From Streptomyces djakartensis (lineage in GTDB: Bacteria; Actinomycetota; Actinomycetes; Streptomycetales; Streptomycetaceae), in NCBI RefSeq assembly GCF_014651075.1, contig NZ_BMWE01000002.1, positions 1 to 64,000 of the forward strand: a stretch of DNA of 64,000 bases. The letters run 5' to 3'. The notes under the pieces were generated by a model that did not search any database, was not told the origin of the DNA, and worked only from the letters and a program-made list of their open reading frames with translations. Made by a program: the position numbers and the translations under genes. Shown piece by piece: positions 27,964 to 36,372 of this stretch; within the stretch, counting starts at the first letter, position 1; the number at the start of each line of letters is the position of its first letter.

Positions 27964-27999
27964 CCGGGCGGTTCCTCCCTTCGGGGAGGGGCCGCCCGG
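27964..27999 (+). terminator. UUCG-capped hairpin (attenuator) between ramS and ramA
   Basis: CCGGGCGGTTCCTCCC, a TTCG tetraloop, then GGGAGGGGCCGCCCGG pair over 16 positions (two G.U pairs). It lies 20 bp after the ramS stop and has no T-tract. Such a structure can stabilise the 3' end of ramCS mRNA and reduce read-through into the transporter genes. Confidence 0.75.
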
Positions 28000-28027
28000 G
28001 GCCCGTCCCGTCCTACGAAAGGCCCGT

Positions 28028-29779
28028 ATGACCACGCGTGCCGACGACGACCGGGCGGCCGGGCACGCGCGCTCGCTGCTGCGTGCGGCCACCCGGCACA
28101 GCGGGGCCCGCTGTGTGGCGCTGTGTCTGGTGAGCGTCACCGCGACCGGTGCCGAACTGCTGCTGCCGGCCGCTCTGGGCCGGGCCCTCGACCTGTTGCT
28201 GGCGCACGACCGGGCGACCCGCTGGGTGCTGTACTGCGCCGGTCTCGTGCTGCTGCTCGCCGTGCTGGACGCGGCCCAGACCGTTCTCACCGGCACCGTC
28301 GACGCCCGCAGTACCGCGTGGCTGCGCCGTCGGCTGACCGGTCATGTCCTGGGCGTCGGCCCGCGGGCCGCGGACCGTTTCGGCGCCGGTGACCTCGTCG
28401 CGCGCATGGTCGGCAACGCCGCCGAGGCCGGAACCACTCCAGCGGCCCGTGCGGCGCTGCTGGCCGCCCTCGCCGGGCCCGTCGGCGGTGTGGTCGCGCT
28501 CGGCCTGATCGACTGGCGGCTCGCGGCCGTCTTCGTCGCCGGGGCCCCCGTCCTGACTCTTCTGCTGCGCGCCGTCGCCCGTGGCACGACGGAGAGCGCC
28601 ACGCGCTACCAGCAGGCCCAGGGCCGGATCGCGGCCGCCCTGGCGGAGGCCGTCGAGGGGTTCCGCACCGTCCGGGCGGCGGGTACGGAGGCCCGGGAGA
28701 CGGCCCGAGTGCTGCGGCCCCTGCCGGGACTGTCCGAGGCCGGGCACCGCATGTGGCGGGTCCAGGGACGAGCCGCCGCACAGGCGGTCGCCGTGGCACC
28801 GCTGCTGCAGCTCGGGGTCGTCGCCGTGGCCGGAGTGCTGCTCACCCGGGAGCACCTGTCGGTGGGCGACGTGCTCGCCGCCTCGCGGTACGCGATGCTC
28901 GCGACGGGCATCGGCGTGCTGGTGGGGCGCCTGGCGGGCCTGGCGCGGGCGCGGGCGGCGGCCCGCCGCCTCGCCGAGGTCGAGGCCGAGCCCGCCACCG
29001 CGTTCGGTGCGCGCCGCCTGCCGGACGGCCCCGGACGGCTGGAACTGCGCGGTGTGACCGCCCGGCGTGGCGGACGCACCGTGCTCGACCAAGTGGACCT
29101 CGTCGTACCCGGTGGCACGACTCTGGCCGTGGTCGGCCGGTCGGGCGCGGGCAAGTCACTGCTGGCCGCGCTCGCCGGGCGGCTGTCCGACCCGGACGCG
29201 GGCGAGGTGCTTCTCGACGGTGTGCCGCTGCGCGAACTGGCGCACGACGACCTGCGCCGTGCCGTCGGCTACGCCTTCGCCCGCCCGGCTCTGCTGGGCG
29301 GCACGGTCGGGCAGGCGATCGGCCTCGGTCTTGCGGACCCCTCCCCCGACCGGATCCGTGAGGCGGCGCGCACGGCCCTCGCGGACGACTTCGTGCGCCG
29401 GCTCCCCGACGGCTACGACACGACCGTCACCGACGCCCCGCGCTCCGGCGGCGAGTCCCAACGGCTGGGTCTGGCCCGGGCGTTCGCGCACGGTGGCCGT
29501 CTGCTGATCCTCGACGACGCGCTGTCCAGCCTGGACACCGTGACGGAACGCCACATCACCGACGCCCTCCTCGGCGACGGTCCGGGCCGCACCCGGCTCC
29601 TGGTCGCCCATCGCAGCGCCGCGGCCGCGTGCGCCGACACGGTGGCCTGGCTGGACGAGGGGCGGGTGCGCGCGGTGGGGCGGCACGAGGAGCTGTGGCG
29701 ATTCGCGGAGTACCGGGCGGTGTTCGGGGAGGGGACGGACAGCGCCGGAACCGGTGCCGAAAGGAGCGTGCCGGCGTGA
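28028..29779 (+). CDS. ramA: ABC half-transporter RamA
   Basis: 583 residues, ATG after GAAAGGCCCGT. Membrane domain ~20-320 with about six hydrophobic helices, then an ATPase: VVGRSGAGKSLLAAL (Walker A, ~371), APRSGGESQRLGLARAF (signature) and LLILDDALSSLD (Walker B; Asp instead of the usual catalytic Glu after LLILD). The final catalytic Glu-to-Asp change suggests an asymmetric pair with RamB. It is presumed to export the modified SapB-like peptide. It overlaps ramB by 4 bp (GTGA). Confidence 0.92.
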   Translation: MTTRADDDRAAGHARSLLRAATRHSGARCVALCLVSVTATGAELLLPAALGRALDLLLAHDRATRWVLYCAGLVLLLAVLDAAQTVLTGTVDARSTAWLRRRLTGHVLGVGPRAADRFGAGDLVARMVGNAAEAGTTPAARAALLAALAGPVGGVVALGLIDWRLAAVFVAGAPVLTLLLRAVARGTTESATRYQQAQGRIAAALAEAVEGFRTVRAAGTEARETARVLRPLPGLSEAGHRMWRVQGRAAAQAVAVAPLLQLGVVAVAGVLLTREHLSVGDVLAASRYAMLATGIGVLVGRLAGLARARAAARRLAEVEAEPATAFGARRLPDGPGRLELRGVTARRGGRTVLDQVDLVVPGGTTLAVVGRSGAGKSLLAALAGRLSDPDAGEVLLDGVPLRELAHDDLRRAVGYAFARPALLGGTVGQAIGLGLADPSPDRIREAARTALADDFVRRLPDGYDTTVTDAPRSGGESQRLGLARAFAHGGRLLILDDALSSLDTVTERHITDALLGDGPGRTRLLVAHRSAAAACADTVAWLDEGRVRAVGRHEELWRFAEYRAVFGEGTDSAGTGAERSVPA

Positions 29780-31980
29780 CCGCCACCGGTATCCCCGCCC
29801 GGGGCCTGCGCTTCCTGCTGGACCGCCGAAGGGTCCTGCTGCGGCTCACCGCCTGGTCAGTGCTGGAGACCGGGCAGACGTTCCTGCTCGGGTACGGGCC
29901 GGCCCGCGCTCTGGACGACGGGTTCCTGCGGGGGCGGCCGGAGGCCGGGCTGATCTGGCTCGCGGTGACCGGGCTCGGTGTGCTGATCGGCTCGTACGGG
30001 ACCGCGCGGGTCTACGCCGCGGTCGCCGCGCTGGTCGAACCCTTCCGGGACCGGCTCGTGGAGCGGGTGGTCTCCCGCGGGGTGCGGACCGGTGACGCGG
30101 GTTGCCTGTCGGGGCTCACCCAGCAGGTGGAGATCGCGCGGGACACCTTCGCGGGGCTGGTCATGGTGTCCCGCTCCTTCGTGTTCACGGCCGCGGGCGC
30201 GCTCGCCGGTCTGTTCACGCTCGCCCCGCCGCTGCTGCTGGTGGTGGGGCCGCCCCTGGCAGCCGGGGTGGTGCTGTTCGCGGCGACGCTGCGGCCGCTC
30301 GCCCGGCGGCAGGAGACGTTCCTCGTGGCGGACGAGGCCCTCGCCGGACAGCTGGGTGCCGTCTGCCCGGGCCTGCGGGACATCGCGGCGACCGGCGCCG
30401 AGGCGCACATCGCCGCCGCCACCGGTGAACGGGTCGAGGCGGAACTGCGGGCGGCACGCGCCCTGGCCCACTGGGGCGTGCTGCGGGTGGCGTCCCTGGC
30501 GCTCGGCGGCCAGGTGCCGATCGTGCTGCTGCTCGCCGCCGCCCCGTGGCTGCTGACTCACGGCGGTGTCACCACGGGCGCCCTGGTCGGTGCCCTCGCC
30601 TACGTCACCCAGTCCCTCCTGCCGGCCCTGCGCAACCTGATCCACGGCCTGGGCACCAGCGGCTCCCGCCTGACGGTGGTCCTGCGCAGGCTGGCGCCGA
30701 CTGCCACCGACCCGGGCGCCGGAGACGCCGCCCACCCGGACGCGCCCGCCCTCCCAGCCACCGGCACGGACCACGCGGCCACACCCCACCGGGACGGACC
30801 GCCTTCCCGCCCCGACGCCGGCACGTCACCCACCGCCACCGCCTACCCGAACGGGCCACTGCCCCCCGTCGGCACCACCCGCCCAGACAGGCCGCCCTCC
30901 CTCGCCGGCACCGACACAACCCACCCGAACCAGCCGTCCTCACCCCCCGGCACACCCCACCGGAACCGACCGCCCTATCCCGCCGACGCCGACACGCACC
31001 GCACCCGCAGCTGCCCGTCGGATGCCACAGCGACGCCCCGCGACGCCGCCACGGCACGGCTCGCAGGCCCGGGCGGCGGACGCTCCGCCGATGTACCCCC
31101 GGCCCTGTCCCTCTCCTCCGTCACCTTCGCCTACGGCCCCGCCAGCACCCCCGTCGTCCAGGACCTCGACCTCAGCCTTCCGCAGGGCTCTCACCTCGCC
31201 GTCGTCGGTCCGAGCGGTACCGGCAAGTCCACGCTCACCGCCCTCGTCGCCGGGCTCCTCACGCCGGACCGGGGCACGATCACGGTGGGCGGGCACGCCG
31301 TGCCCGGGCCGGAGGCCGTCGCCGCACGCGTGCTCATCCCGCAGGAGGCGTACGTCTTCGGCGGCACCCTGGCGGAGAACCTCGCGTACCTGCGCCCGGA
31401 CCGGGTCACCGAGGACGAACTGCTGGCCGCGGCCGAGGCGGTCGGCCTCGCCCCGCTGGCCGGCCGGCTCGGCGGCCTCGGCGCGTGGATCGACCCGGCG
31501 GCGCTGTCGGCCGGCGAGCGGCAGCTGGTCGCGCTGACCCGGGCCTATCTGTCGAACGCCCCGCTCGCGCTGCTCGACGAGGCGACCTGTCACCTGGACC
31601 CCGAGACGGAGGAGCGCGCCGAGCGGGCGTTCGCCGCGCGGCCGGGCGGGACCCTCGTGGTCGTCGCCCACCGCATCAGCTCCGCCCGCCGCGCCGGCCG
31701 TGTTCTGGTCATGGACGGCCCGAACACGGCGTGCGGCGGCCACGAGGAGCTGATGCGTTCCTCGGCGCTGTACCGGGACCTCGTCGGGAACTGGACACCC
31801 GCTTCGTCCCGGCGGCGGTCAGAGCCAGCCCTGTCCCTGCGAGATGCGGATCGCGTCGACCCGGTTGCGGGCCCCGGTCTTGCGGGTGATGGCCGCCATG
31901 TAGTTGCGCACGGTCCCGTGGGACAGGTGCAGGCTTCCGGCGATCTCGGCGATGGAGGCTCCCTCGGCCGCGAGGGATAA
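29776..31980 (+). CDS. ramB: ABC half-transporter RamB with an expanded linker
   Basis: 734 residues from GTG 29776 (AAGGAGCGTGCCGGC upstream). Membrane domain ~1-300. Residues ~305-440 are a Pro/Thr/Asp/His-rich low-complexity linker of imperfect ~15-residue repeats (PSRPDAGT, PPVGTTRPD, PSLAGTDTT, SSPPGTPHR). The ATPase follows at ~450-680: VVGPSGTGKSTLTAL (Walker A, ~477), ALSAGERQLVALTRAY (signature) and LALLDEATCHLD (Walker B). The last ~55 residues have no ABC features and run antisense through the end of ramR, so a shorter ancestral stop may have been lost. It pairs with RamA for peptide export. Confidence 0.88.
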   Translation: MTATGIPARGLRFLLDRRRVLLRLTAWSVLETGQTFLLGYGPARALDDGFLRGRPEAGLIWLAVTGLGVLIGSYGTARVYAAVAALVEPFRDRLVERVVSRGVRTGDAGCLSGLTQQVEIARDTFAGLVMVSRSFVFTAAGALAGLFTLAPPLLLVVGPPLAAGVVLFAATLRPLARRQETFLVADEALAGQLGAVCPGLRDIAATGAEAHIAAATGERVEAELRAARALAHWGVLRVASLALGGQVPIVLLLAAAPWLLTHGGVTTGALVGALAYVTQSLLPALRNLIHGLGTSGSRLTVVLRRLAPTATDPGAGDAAHPDAPALPATGTDHAATPHRDGPPSRPDAGTSPTATAYPNGPLPPVGTTRPDRPPSLAGTDTTHPNQPSSPPGTPHRNRPPYPADADTHRTRSCPSDATATPRDAATARLAGPGGGRSADVPPALSLSSVTFAYGPASTPVVQDLDLSLPQGSHLAVVGPSGTGKSTLTALVAGLLTPDRGTITVGGHAVPGPEAVAARVLIPQEAYVFGGTLAENLAYLRPDRVTEDELLAAAEAVGLAPLAGRLGGLGAWIDPAALSAGERQLVALTRAYLSNAPLALLDEATCHLDPETEERAERAFAARPGGTLVVVAHRISSARRAGRVLVMDGPNTACGGHEELMRSSALYRDLVGNWTPASSRRRSEPALSLRDADRVDPVAGPGLAGDGRHVVAHGPVGQVQASGDLGDGGSLGREG

Positions 31981-32427
31981 CACGCTCAGTTCTCTTCGGG
32001 TCAGCGGCATCTCGGCCGCCTTGAGGAAACCGAAGCCCAGGGAGTCATTGACGAAACGTTTCCCCTCGGCGACCGCCCGTATCCCGGCCAGCAGGTTCTG
32101 CGGCGACCCTTCCTTGTCGACGTAGCCGAGCGCCCCCGCCTCCGCCGCCCGCCTCAGCAGGCCGGGCCGGTTCGCGGTGGCGAGCACGAGTAATCGGGGC
32201 CGCATCCGGTCCGGCCCGGGACGGCACAGCTCGCCCAGCGGAGGGATGCCGTAGGAGTCCGCGCACTCCAGGTCCGCCGCGCAGACGTCCGGCCGCACGG
32301 AACGCAGCATGCCGGGCGCCCCGCTCCACGACGTGGCGTGCACCGCCAGATCGGACTCCCCCCGCAGCCACTCCGCCAGCACCGATCGCACGAGACACTC
32401 GTCGTGCACCAGAAGCACCCGGATCAC
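31819..32427 (-). CDS. ramR: NarL/FixJ-type regulator RamR (AmfR)
   Basis: About 202 residues. The receiver-like domain starts VIRVLLVHDECLVRSVLAEWL and ends GALGYVDKEG. The LuxR-type HTH is LTRRELSVLSLAAEGASIAEIAGSLHLSHGTVRNYMAAITRKTGARNR (quoted in parts). The expected DD acidic pair is partly replaced (VHDE). I chose GTG 32427 because GAGGGG sits six bases before it; GTG 32433 abuts it. Two in-frame TTA codons (32191-32193 and 31978-31980) make it a bldA target. RamR is known to activate ramC transcription. Unlike an operonic regulator it is convergent with ramB, and their 3' ends overlap by 162 bp. Confidence 0.92.
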   Translation of the reverse strand: MIRVLLVHDECLVRSVLAEWLRGESDLAVHATSWSGAPGMLRSVRPDVCAADLECADSYGIPPLGELCRPGPDRMRPRLLVLATANRPGLLRRAAEAGALGYVDKEGSPQNLLAGIRAVAEGKRFVNDSLGFGFLKAAEMPLTRRELSVLSLAAEGASIAEIAGSLHLSHGTVRNYMAAITRKTGARNRVDAIRISQGQGWL

Positions 32428-32753
32428 TGCCACCCCCTCGGCTCGTCATACATTCCCTTGTCCTGTTGAGCGCGTGCCCCATTGTTCGTGATCGTGACCC
32501 TGCGTGGGCGCGAAGAACCGGCCATCAGGGTGCGAGGGGGCGCACGTGTGGCGCTCATACGCCCGTCCGCGCTTCGGCTTCGGCGGCATGAGCGACGGCT
32601 TTCGGGGTACGTCGGCGCCTTCGGCGAGGCCAGGCACTGTGACCGTTGGTAACCGAACGGCTTCTCGGTCGGCGCTCGCCGTGCGCGACGGCCCGCCAGG
32701 GGGGAGATTTGTTCCGGGGCCAGGTCGCGCGGCCGTGCGAGGAGGTGGTCGGC
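32428..32753. other. Divergent intergenic region between ramR and a phosphatase gene, 326 bp
   Basis: No gene supported. It should hold the ramR promoter and that of the phosphatase. An imperfect palindrome, CCGTTGGTAACCGAACGG, lies at 32643-32660. An ATG in frame at 32646 would extend the phosphatase, but the strong GGAGGTGG site sits before GTG 32754. Confidence 0.5.
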
Positions 32754-34901
32754 GTGTCCGACGGGCAGTCGTCCGCGCAGGCGCCGGCAGCCGCCAGGAC
32801 GCCGGTCGGCCGCCCCGTGCTGTCCCTTGCGCTGGCTTCGATGATGGACGAGGTGCACGCCCACTCGGGCGCGGTGTACCTGCTGTCGCCGGACCAGCCG
32901 GTGCTGGAGATGGCGGTGATGGCCGGGCTGCCCCGGGCGTTCGCGGCGCCCTGGGAGCGGGTGGGGCTGAGCGCCCCGATCCCGGTCTCCGACGCGGCGC
33001 GCGAGCGGCGGCTGGTGTGGGTCGGCGGCGAGGAGGAGATGGCCCGCCGCTATCCGCGGATCGCGGTCGTGCTGCCCTACCCGTTCGCGCTGGCCGCGGT
33101 TCCGGTCGCCACCGAGTCCGCCGTGTACGGCGCGGTCTTCGTGACCTGGCCGGGCGCGCACCCGCCGGAGCTCTCGGATCGGGAACGCGAGCATCTGGTC
33201 GCGGCCTGCGGCCGGCTCGCGGTGCGGCTGGAGCGGGCCGCCGAGCACAGCGTCCCGCCGCACCCCGAGACCGATCTGCTCGCCTCGCCCCTGGTGGGCG
33301 GGATGGCAGGCACCCTCGGCACGGTCGAGGCGGCCCGGATGGTGAGCCGGCTGCCGTACGGACTGGTCTCGCTGGATCTGCACGGGCGGATCGGCTTCGT
33401 CAACGCGGCGGCGGCCGAGCTGCTGAACGTCCCGGTCAGCCGGCTGCTCGGCACCCAGCTCTGGGCGTCGGTGCCGTGGCTCAACGACCCGGTGTACGAG
33501 GACCGGTACCGGGCCGCGTTGCTGAGCCAGCACACCGCCTCGTTCGTGGCGCTGCGCCCGCCCGGGGAGTGGCTGTCGTTCCGGCTGTATCCGAGCACCA
33601 CGGGCCTCAGCGTACGGATCACCAGGTCCCGGGCCGTGTCGGAGATGAACCGGGCCGTGCCGCCGGCCGACGGGAAACCGTCCCGGCTGGTCACCATGTC
33701 GCAGGTGCTGGACCTGGCCGGCGCGCTCACCGAGGCGGTGGGGGTGCAGGACGTGGTGCAACTGGTCGCGGACGAGATCGCCCCGGCCGTGGGCAGCCAG
33801 GCCCTGGTCGTCCTTGGCTCACGGGCCAACCGGCTGCGCGTACTCGGACATCGCGGGTACCGGGACGCGCACGTGGTGGAGCGGTTCGACGGGATGCCGC
33901 TGTCCGAGCCGACCCCCGGCACGCAGGTGCTGCGCACGGGCGTGCCCGCGTTCTTCGAGTCGCAGGAGGAGCTGGAACGCCTCTACCCCGCGCGGCTCGC
34001 GACACCCGACGGGTTCGCCGCCTGGGCCTATCTGCCGCTGATCGCCCAGGGCCGGACGGTGGGGACGTGCGTGCTCTCCTATGCCGAGCCGCACCACTTC
34101 CCCACGGAGGAACGGGCGGTGATGACCAGTATGGCCGGACTCATCGCCCAGGCGCTCGAGCGGGCGCTGCTCTACGACGCCAAACACCGGCTCGCGCACG
34201 GCCTGCAGGAGGCGCTGCTGCCGCACTCCCTGCCGTCGTTGCCCGGTATCGAGGCGGCCGCTCGCTATGTGCCCGCCACGCAGGGCATGGACATCGGCGG
34301 AGACTTCTACGACGTGGTGGCCGCGCAGGGCAAGGCGGCGGCGGTGATCGGGGACGTACAGGGCCACAACGTCACGGCGGCCGGGCTGATGGGGCAGGTC
34401 CGCACCGCGGTCCGCGCGTACACGGCGGTGGGTCAGGCGCCCGAGGAGGTCATGCGCAGCACCAACCGGCTGCTGCTCGACCTGGGCGCCGACCTGTTCG
34501 CCAGCTGCCTGTATCTGCGGCTCGACCCGGCGCACGGACGGGCCGTGATGTCGCGGGCCGGTCATCCGCCGCCGCTGCTGAGACGGCCGGACGGGCGGGT
34601 GCGCGTCCTCGACCTGGCCGGCGGCCCGCTGCTGGGCGTCGACGCCTCGGCGGTGTACCCGACGACGGAGGTCGCCCTCGCCCCCGGCTCCCTGCTCGTC
34701 CTCTACACGGACGGTCTGGTCGAATCCCCCGGCACGGACTTCGAGGAGGCCCTCGCGGAGCTGGGCGGGCGGCTGACGGACGCCGGGGAGCAGCCGCTGG
34801 ACGAGCTGGCCGACAGCCTCGTCCACCAGGAGCGGCACCGTACGGACGGGGAGGAACGGCTCGACGACATCGCCTTGTTGCTGCTCAGGGCCCTCGAATA
34901 G
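32754..34901 (+). CDS. GAF/PAS/GAF/PP2C (SpoIIE-type) phosphatase
   Basis: 715 residues from GTG 32754, eight bases after GGAGGTGG. N-terminal GAF-like domain (~15-150), PAS region (~195-290; LPYGLVSLDLHGRIGFVNAAA), second GAF (~310-455) and PP2C/SpoIIE catalytic domain (~470-715) with MDIGGDFYDVV, VIGDVQGHNVTAAG, LVLYTDGLVESPG and LDDIALLLLRA. Unlike the enzymes at 22511 and 58485 it lacks a C-terminal HATPase domain. It probably dephosphorylates an anti-anti-sigma protein in response to a GAF/PAS signal. It is divergent from ramR and ends at a bidirectional hairpin. Confidence 0.92.
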   Translation: MSDGQSSAQAPAAARTPVGRPVLSLALASMMDEVHAHSGAVYLLSPDQPVLEMAVMAGLPRAFAAPWERVGLSAPIPVSDAARERRLVWVGGEEEMARRYPRIAVVLPYPFALAAVPVATESAVYGAVFVTWPGAHPPELSDREREHLVAACGRLAVRLERAAEHSVPPHPETDLLASPLVGGMAGTLGTVEAARMVSRLPYGLVSLDLHGRIGFVNAAAAELLNVPVSRLLGTQLWASVPWLNDPVYEDRYRAALLSQHTASFVALRPPGEWLSFRLYPSTTGLSVRITRSRAVSEMNRAVPPADGKPSRLVTMSQVLDLAGALTEAVGVQDVVQLVADEIAPAVGSQALVVLGSRANRLRVLGHRGYRDAHVVERFDGMPLSEPTPGTQVLRTGVPAFFESQEELERLYPARLATPDGFAAWAYLPLIAQGRTVGTCVLSYAEPHHFPTEERAVMTSMAGLIAQALERALLYDAKHRLAHGLQEALLPHSLPSLPGIEAAARYVPATQGMDIGGDFYDVVAAQGKAAAVIGDVQGHNVTAAGLMGQVRTAVRAYTAVGQAPEEVMRSTNRLLLDLGADLFASCLYLRLDPAHGRAVMSRAGHPPPLLRRPDGRVRVLDLAGGPLLGVDASAVYPTTEVALAPGSLLVLYTDGLVESPGTDFEEALAELGGRLTDAGEQPLDELADSLVHQERHRTDGEERLDDIALLLLRALE

Positions 34902-34923
34902 GGACATGGCCGAACACCGGTGT

Positions 34924-34965
34924 GCCGGCCCGGTCCCGCCAGGAAGGGGGCGGGACCGGGCCGGC
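34924..34965. terminator. Bidirectional terminator hairpin
   Basis: GCCGGCCCGGTCCCGCC (34924-34940) pairs perfectly with GGCGGGACCGGGCCGGC (34949-34965): a 17-bp stem with an 8-nt loop between the convergent phosphatase and protease genes. Confidence 0.8.
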
Positions 34966-34995
34966 GTCATCGGACCGGCTGCCGACGTGCCGGGG

Positions 34996-36372
34996 TCAGC
35001 GGGACTCGGTCAGGCCGGAGTTGTCCTCGACGCCCTGGCCCTGGCCCTGGCCCTGACCTTGCCCCTGGCCCTGGCCCTGGCCCTGGCCGGCTCCGGCGCC
35101 CGCTCCCTGGCCGGCCTGCTCACCCGCACCGGCCTCTTCGCCACCGGCCTCTTCGCCACCGGCCTGCTCGCCGGCACCGGCCTCCTCGCCACCGGCCTGC
35201 TCACCCGCACCGGCCTCCTCGCCACCGGCACCGGCACCGGCGCCCGCGCCGCCACCCGCGCCGAGGGTCGCGCCGACCGCCTCCAGGGCCGTGGTGACCG
35301 GCTGGAAGAACGTCTCGCCACCGACGGTGCAGTCACCGCTGCCGCCCGACGTCAGGCCGATCGCGAGACCGTCCTGGGTGAACATGGAACCGCCGCTGTC
35401 GCCGGGCTCGGCACAGACGTTGGTCTGGATGAGACCCGTGACGGTGCCCTCGGGGTAGTTCACCGTGGCGTCGAGGCCGAGCACCTGACCATCGGACAGT
35501 CCGGTGGTGCTGCCCATCCGGAAGACCTCCTGGCCGACGGTCGCCTCCGCGGCCTCGGTGATCTGGACGGTCTGGTTGCCGGTGTTGACCTCGCTGGGCG
35601 CCTCGGTCGCCGGGTCGTCGTACTTCACGAGTGCGAAGTCACCGTCGCCCGGGAAGGTGGACTGATCGACGGTGGCGATCGGCTGACCGCCCTGGGTGTC
35701 CGACCACTCGTTGCCGCCGAGGGTGCAGTGACCGGCCGTCAGGAACGCGGGCGAACCGTCGGCGGCCGTCACGTTGAAGCCGAGGGAGCAGCGCGAGCCG
35801 CCCGCGAAGATGGCGTCACCGCCCGAGACGAACGGCTTGAAGGTGCCCGCCGACTTCTTGATGGTGGCCATGCCGGAGCCGAGGCTCCGCACGGTGCTCT
35901 CCAGTCTGTCCCACTTGGCACCGGTCACGGTGCTGTCGGCGGTCACCAGGAGCTTGTTGGTGCGCGGGTCGATCGACCACGAGGTGCCCGCGATGGTCGC
36001 CTTGGACTTCAGCGTCGACGCACCGTCCTGGAGTTCCGACCAGCTGTTCTCGACCTCGCGTACCTTCGCGCCGGCCGCCTTCGCCTGCACGATGACGTTG
36101 TTGTTGTCGCCCGGTACGACGTTGACGACGAGCTGCTTGCTGTCGCTGTCGTAGTAGGAGCCGCCGAACGCCTCACCGAGGAGCCCGGAGAGCTGCGAGG
36201 CGAGATCCGAGGCGTCGCCCGCCTTCAGAGTCTTCGGCGCTGCCGCCGCGTCGCCGGACGAACCGTCCTGCGACGCGTTGGCGTTGGGGAGCAGGATCGC
36301 GGCCGCGCCGAGCGCCACCACACCGCCCGCCGCTATCGCGGCCTTGCGCTTCGGAATTCGCTTGTGACTCAA
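34996..36372 (-). CDS. Secreted S1E serine protease (streptogrisin-like) with repeat tail
   Basis: 458 residues from TTG 36372, which follows AGGAGGAGAGAAGT. Signal peptide ~1-34, an alpha-lytic-protease-type propeptide (~40-190), then a chymotrypsin-like domain: FLTAGHC (His), DGDFALVKYD (Asp), CAEPGDSGGSMF (Ser). The ~85 C-terminal residues are low complexity: 11-residue GGEEAGAGEQA repeats, then nine Gly-Gln pairs, then VEDNSGLTESR. S1E enzymes are secreted zymogens that cut themselves free of the propeptide. The acidic Gly-rich tail is unusual and may attach the enzyme to the wall or hyphal surface. The TTG start may limit expression. Confidence 0.93.
   Translation of the reverse strand: MSHKRIPKRKAAIAAGGVVALGAAAILLPNANASQDGSSGDAAAAPKTLKAGDASDLASQLSGLLGEAFGGSYYDSDSKQLVVNVVPGDNNNVIVQAKAAGAKVREVENSWSELQDGASTLKSKATIAGTSWSIDPRTNKLLVTADSTVTGAKWDRLESTVRSLGSGMATIKKSAGTFKPFVSGGDAIFAGGSRCSLGFNVTAADGSPAFLTAGHCTLGGNEWSDTQGGQPIATVDQSTFPGDGDFALVKYDDPATEAPSEVNTGNQTVQITEAAEATVGQEVFRMGSTTGLSDGQVLGLDATVNYPEGTVTGLIQTNVCAEPGDSGGSMFTQDGLAIGLTSGGSGDCTVGGETFFQPVTTALEAVGATLGAGGGAGAGAGAGGEEAGAGEQAGGEEAGAGEQAGGEEAGGEEAGAGEQAGQGAGAGAGQGQGQGQGQGQGQGQGQGVEDNSGLTESR
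35033..35086. repeat. Hexamer tandem array encoding the Gly-Gln tail of the protease
   Basis: Nine hexamer units of CCCTGG type; seven are exact, one is CCCTGA and one is CCTTGC. On the minus strand they encode nine Gly-Gln pairs. Next to them (about 35110-35245) lie longer 33-bp units encoding GGEEAGAGEQA. Confidence 0.85.
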
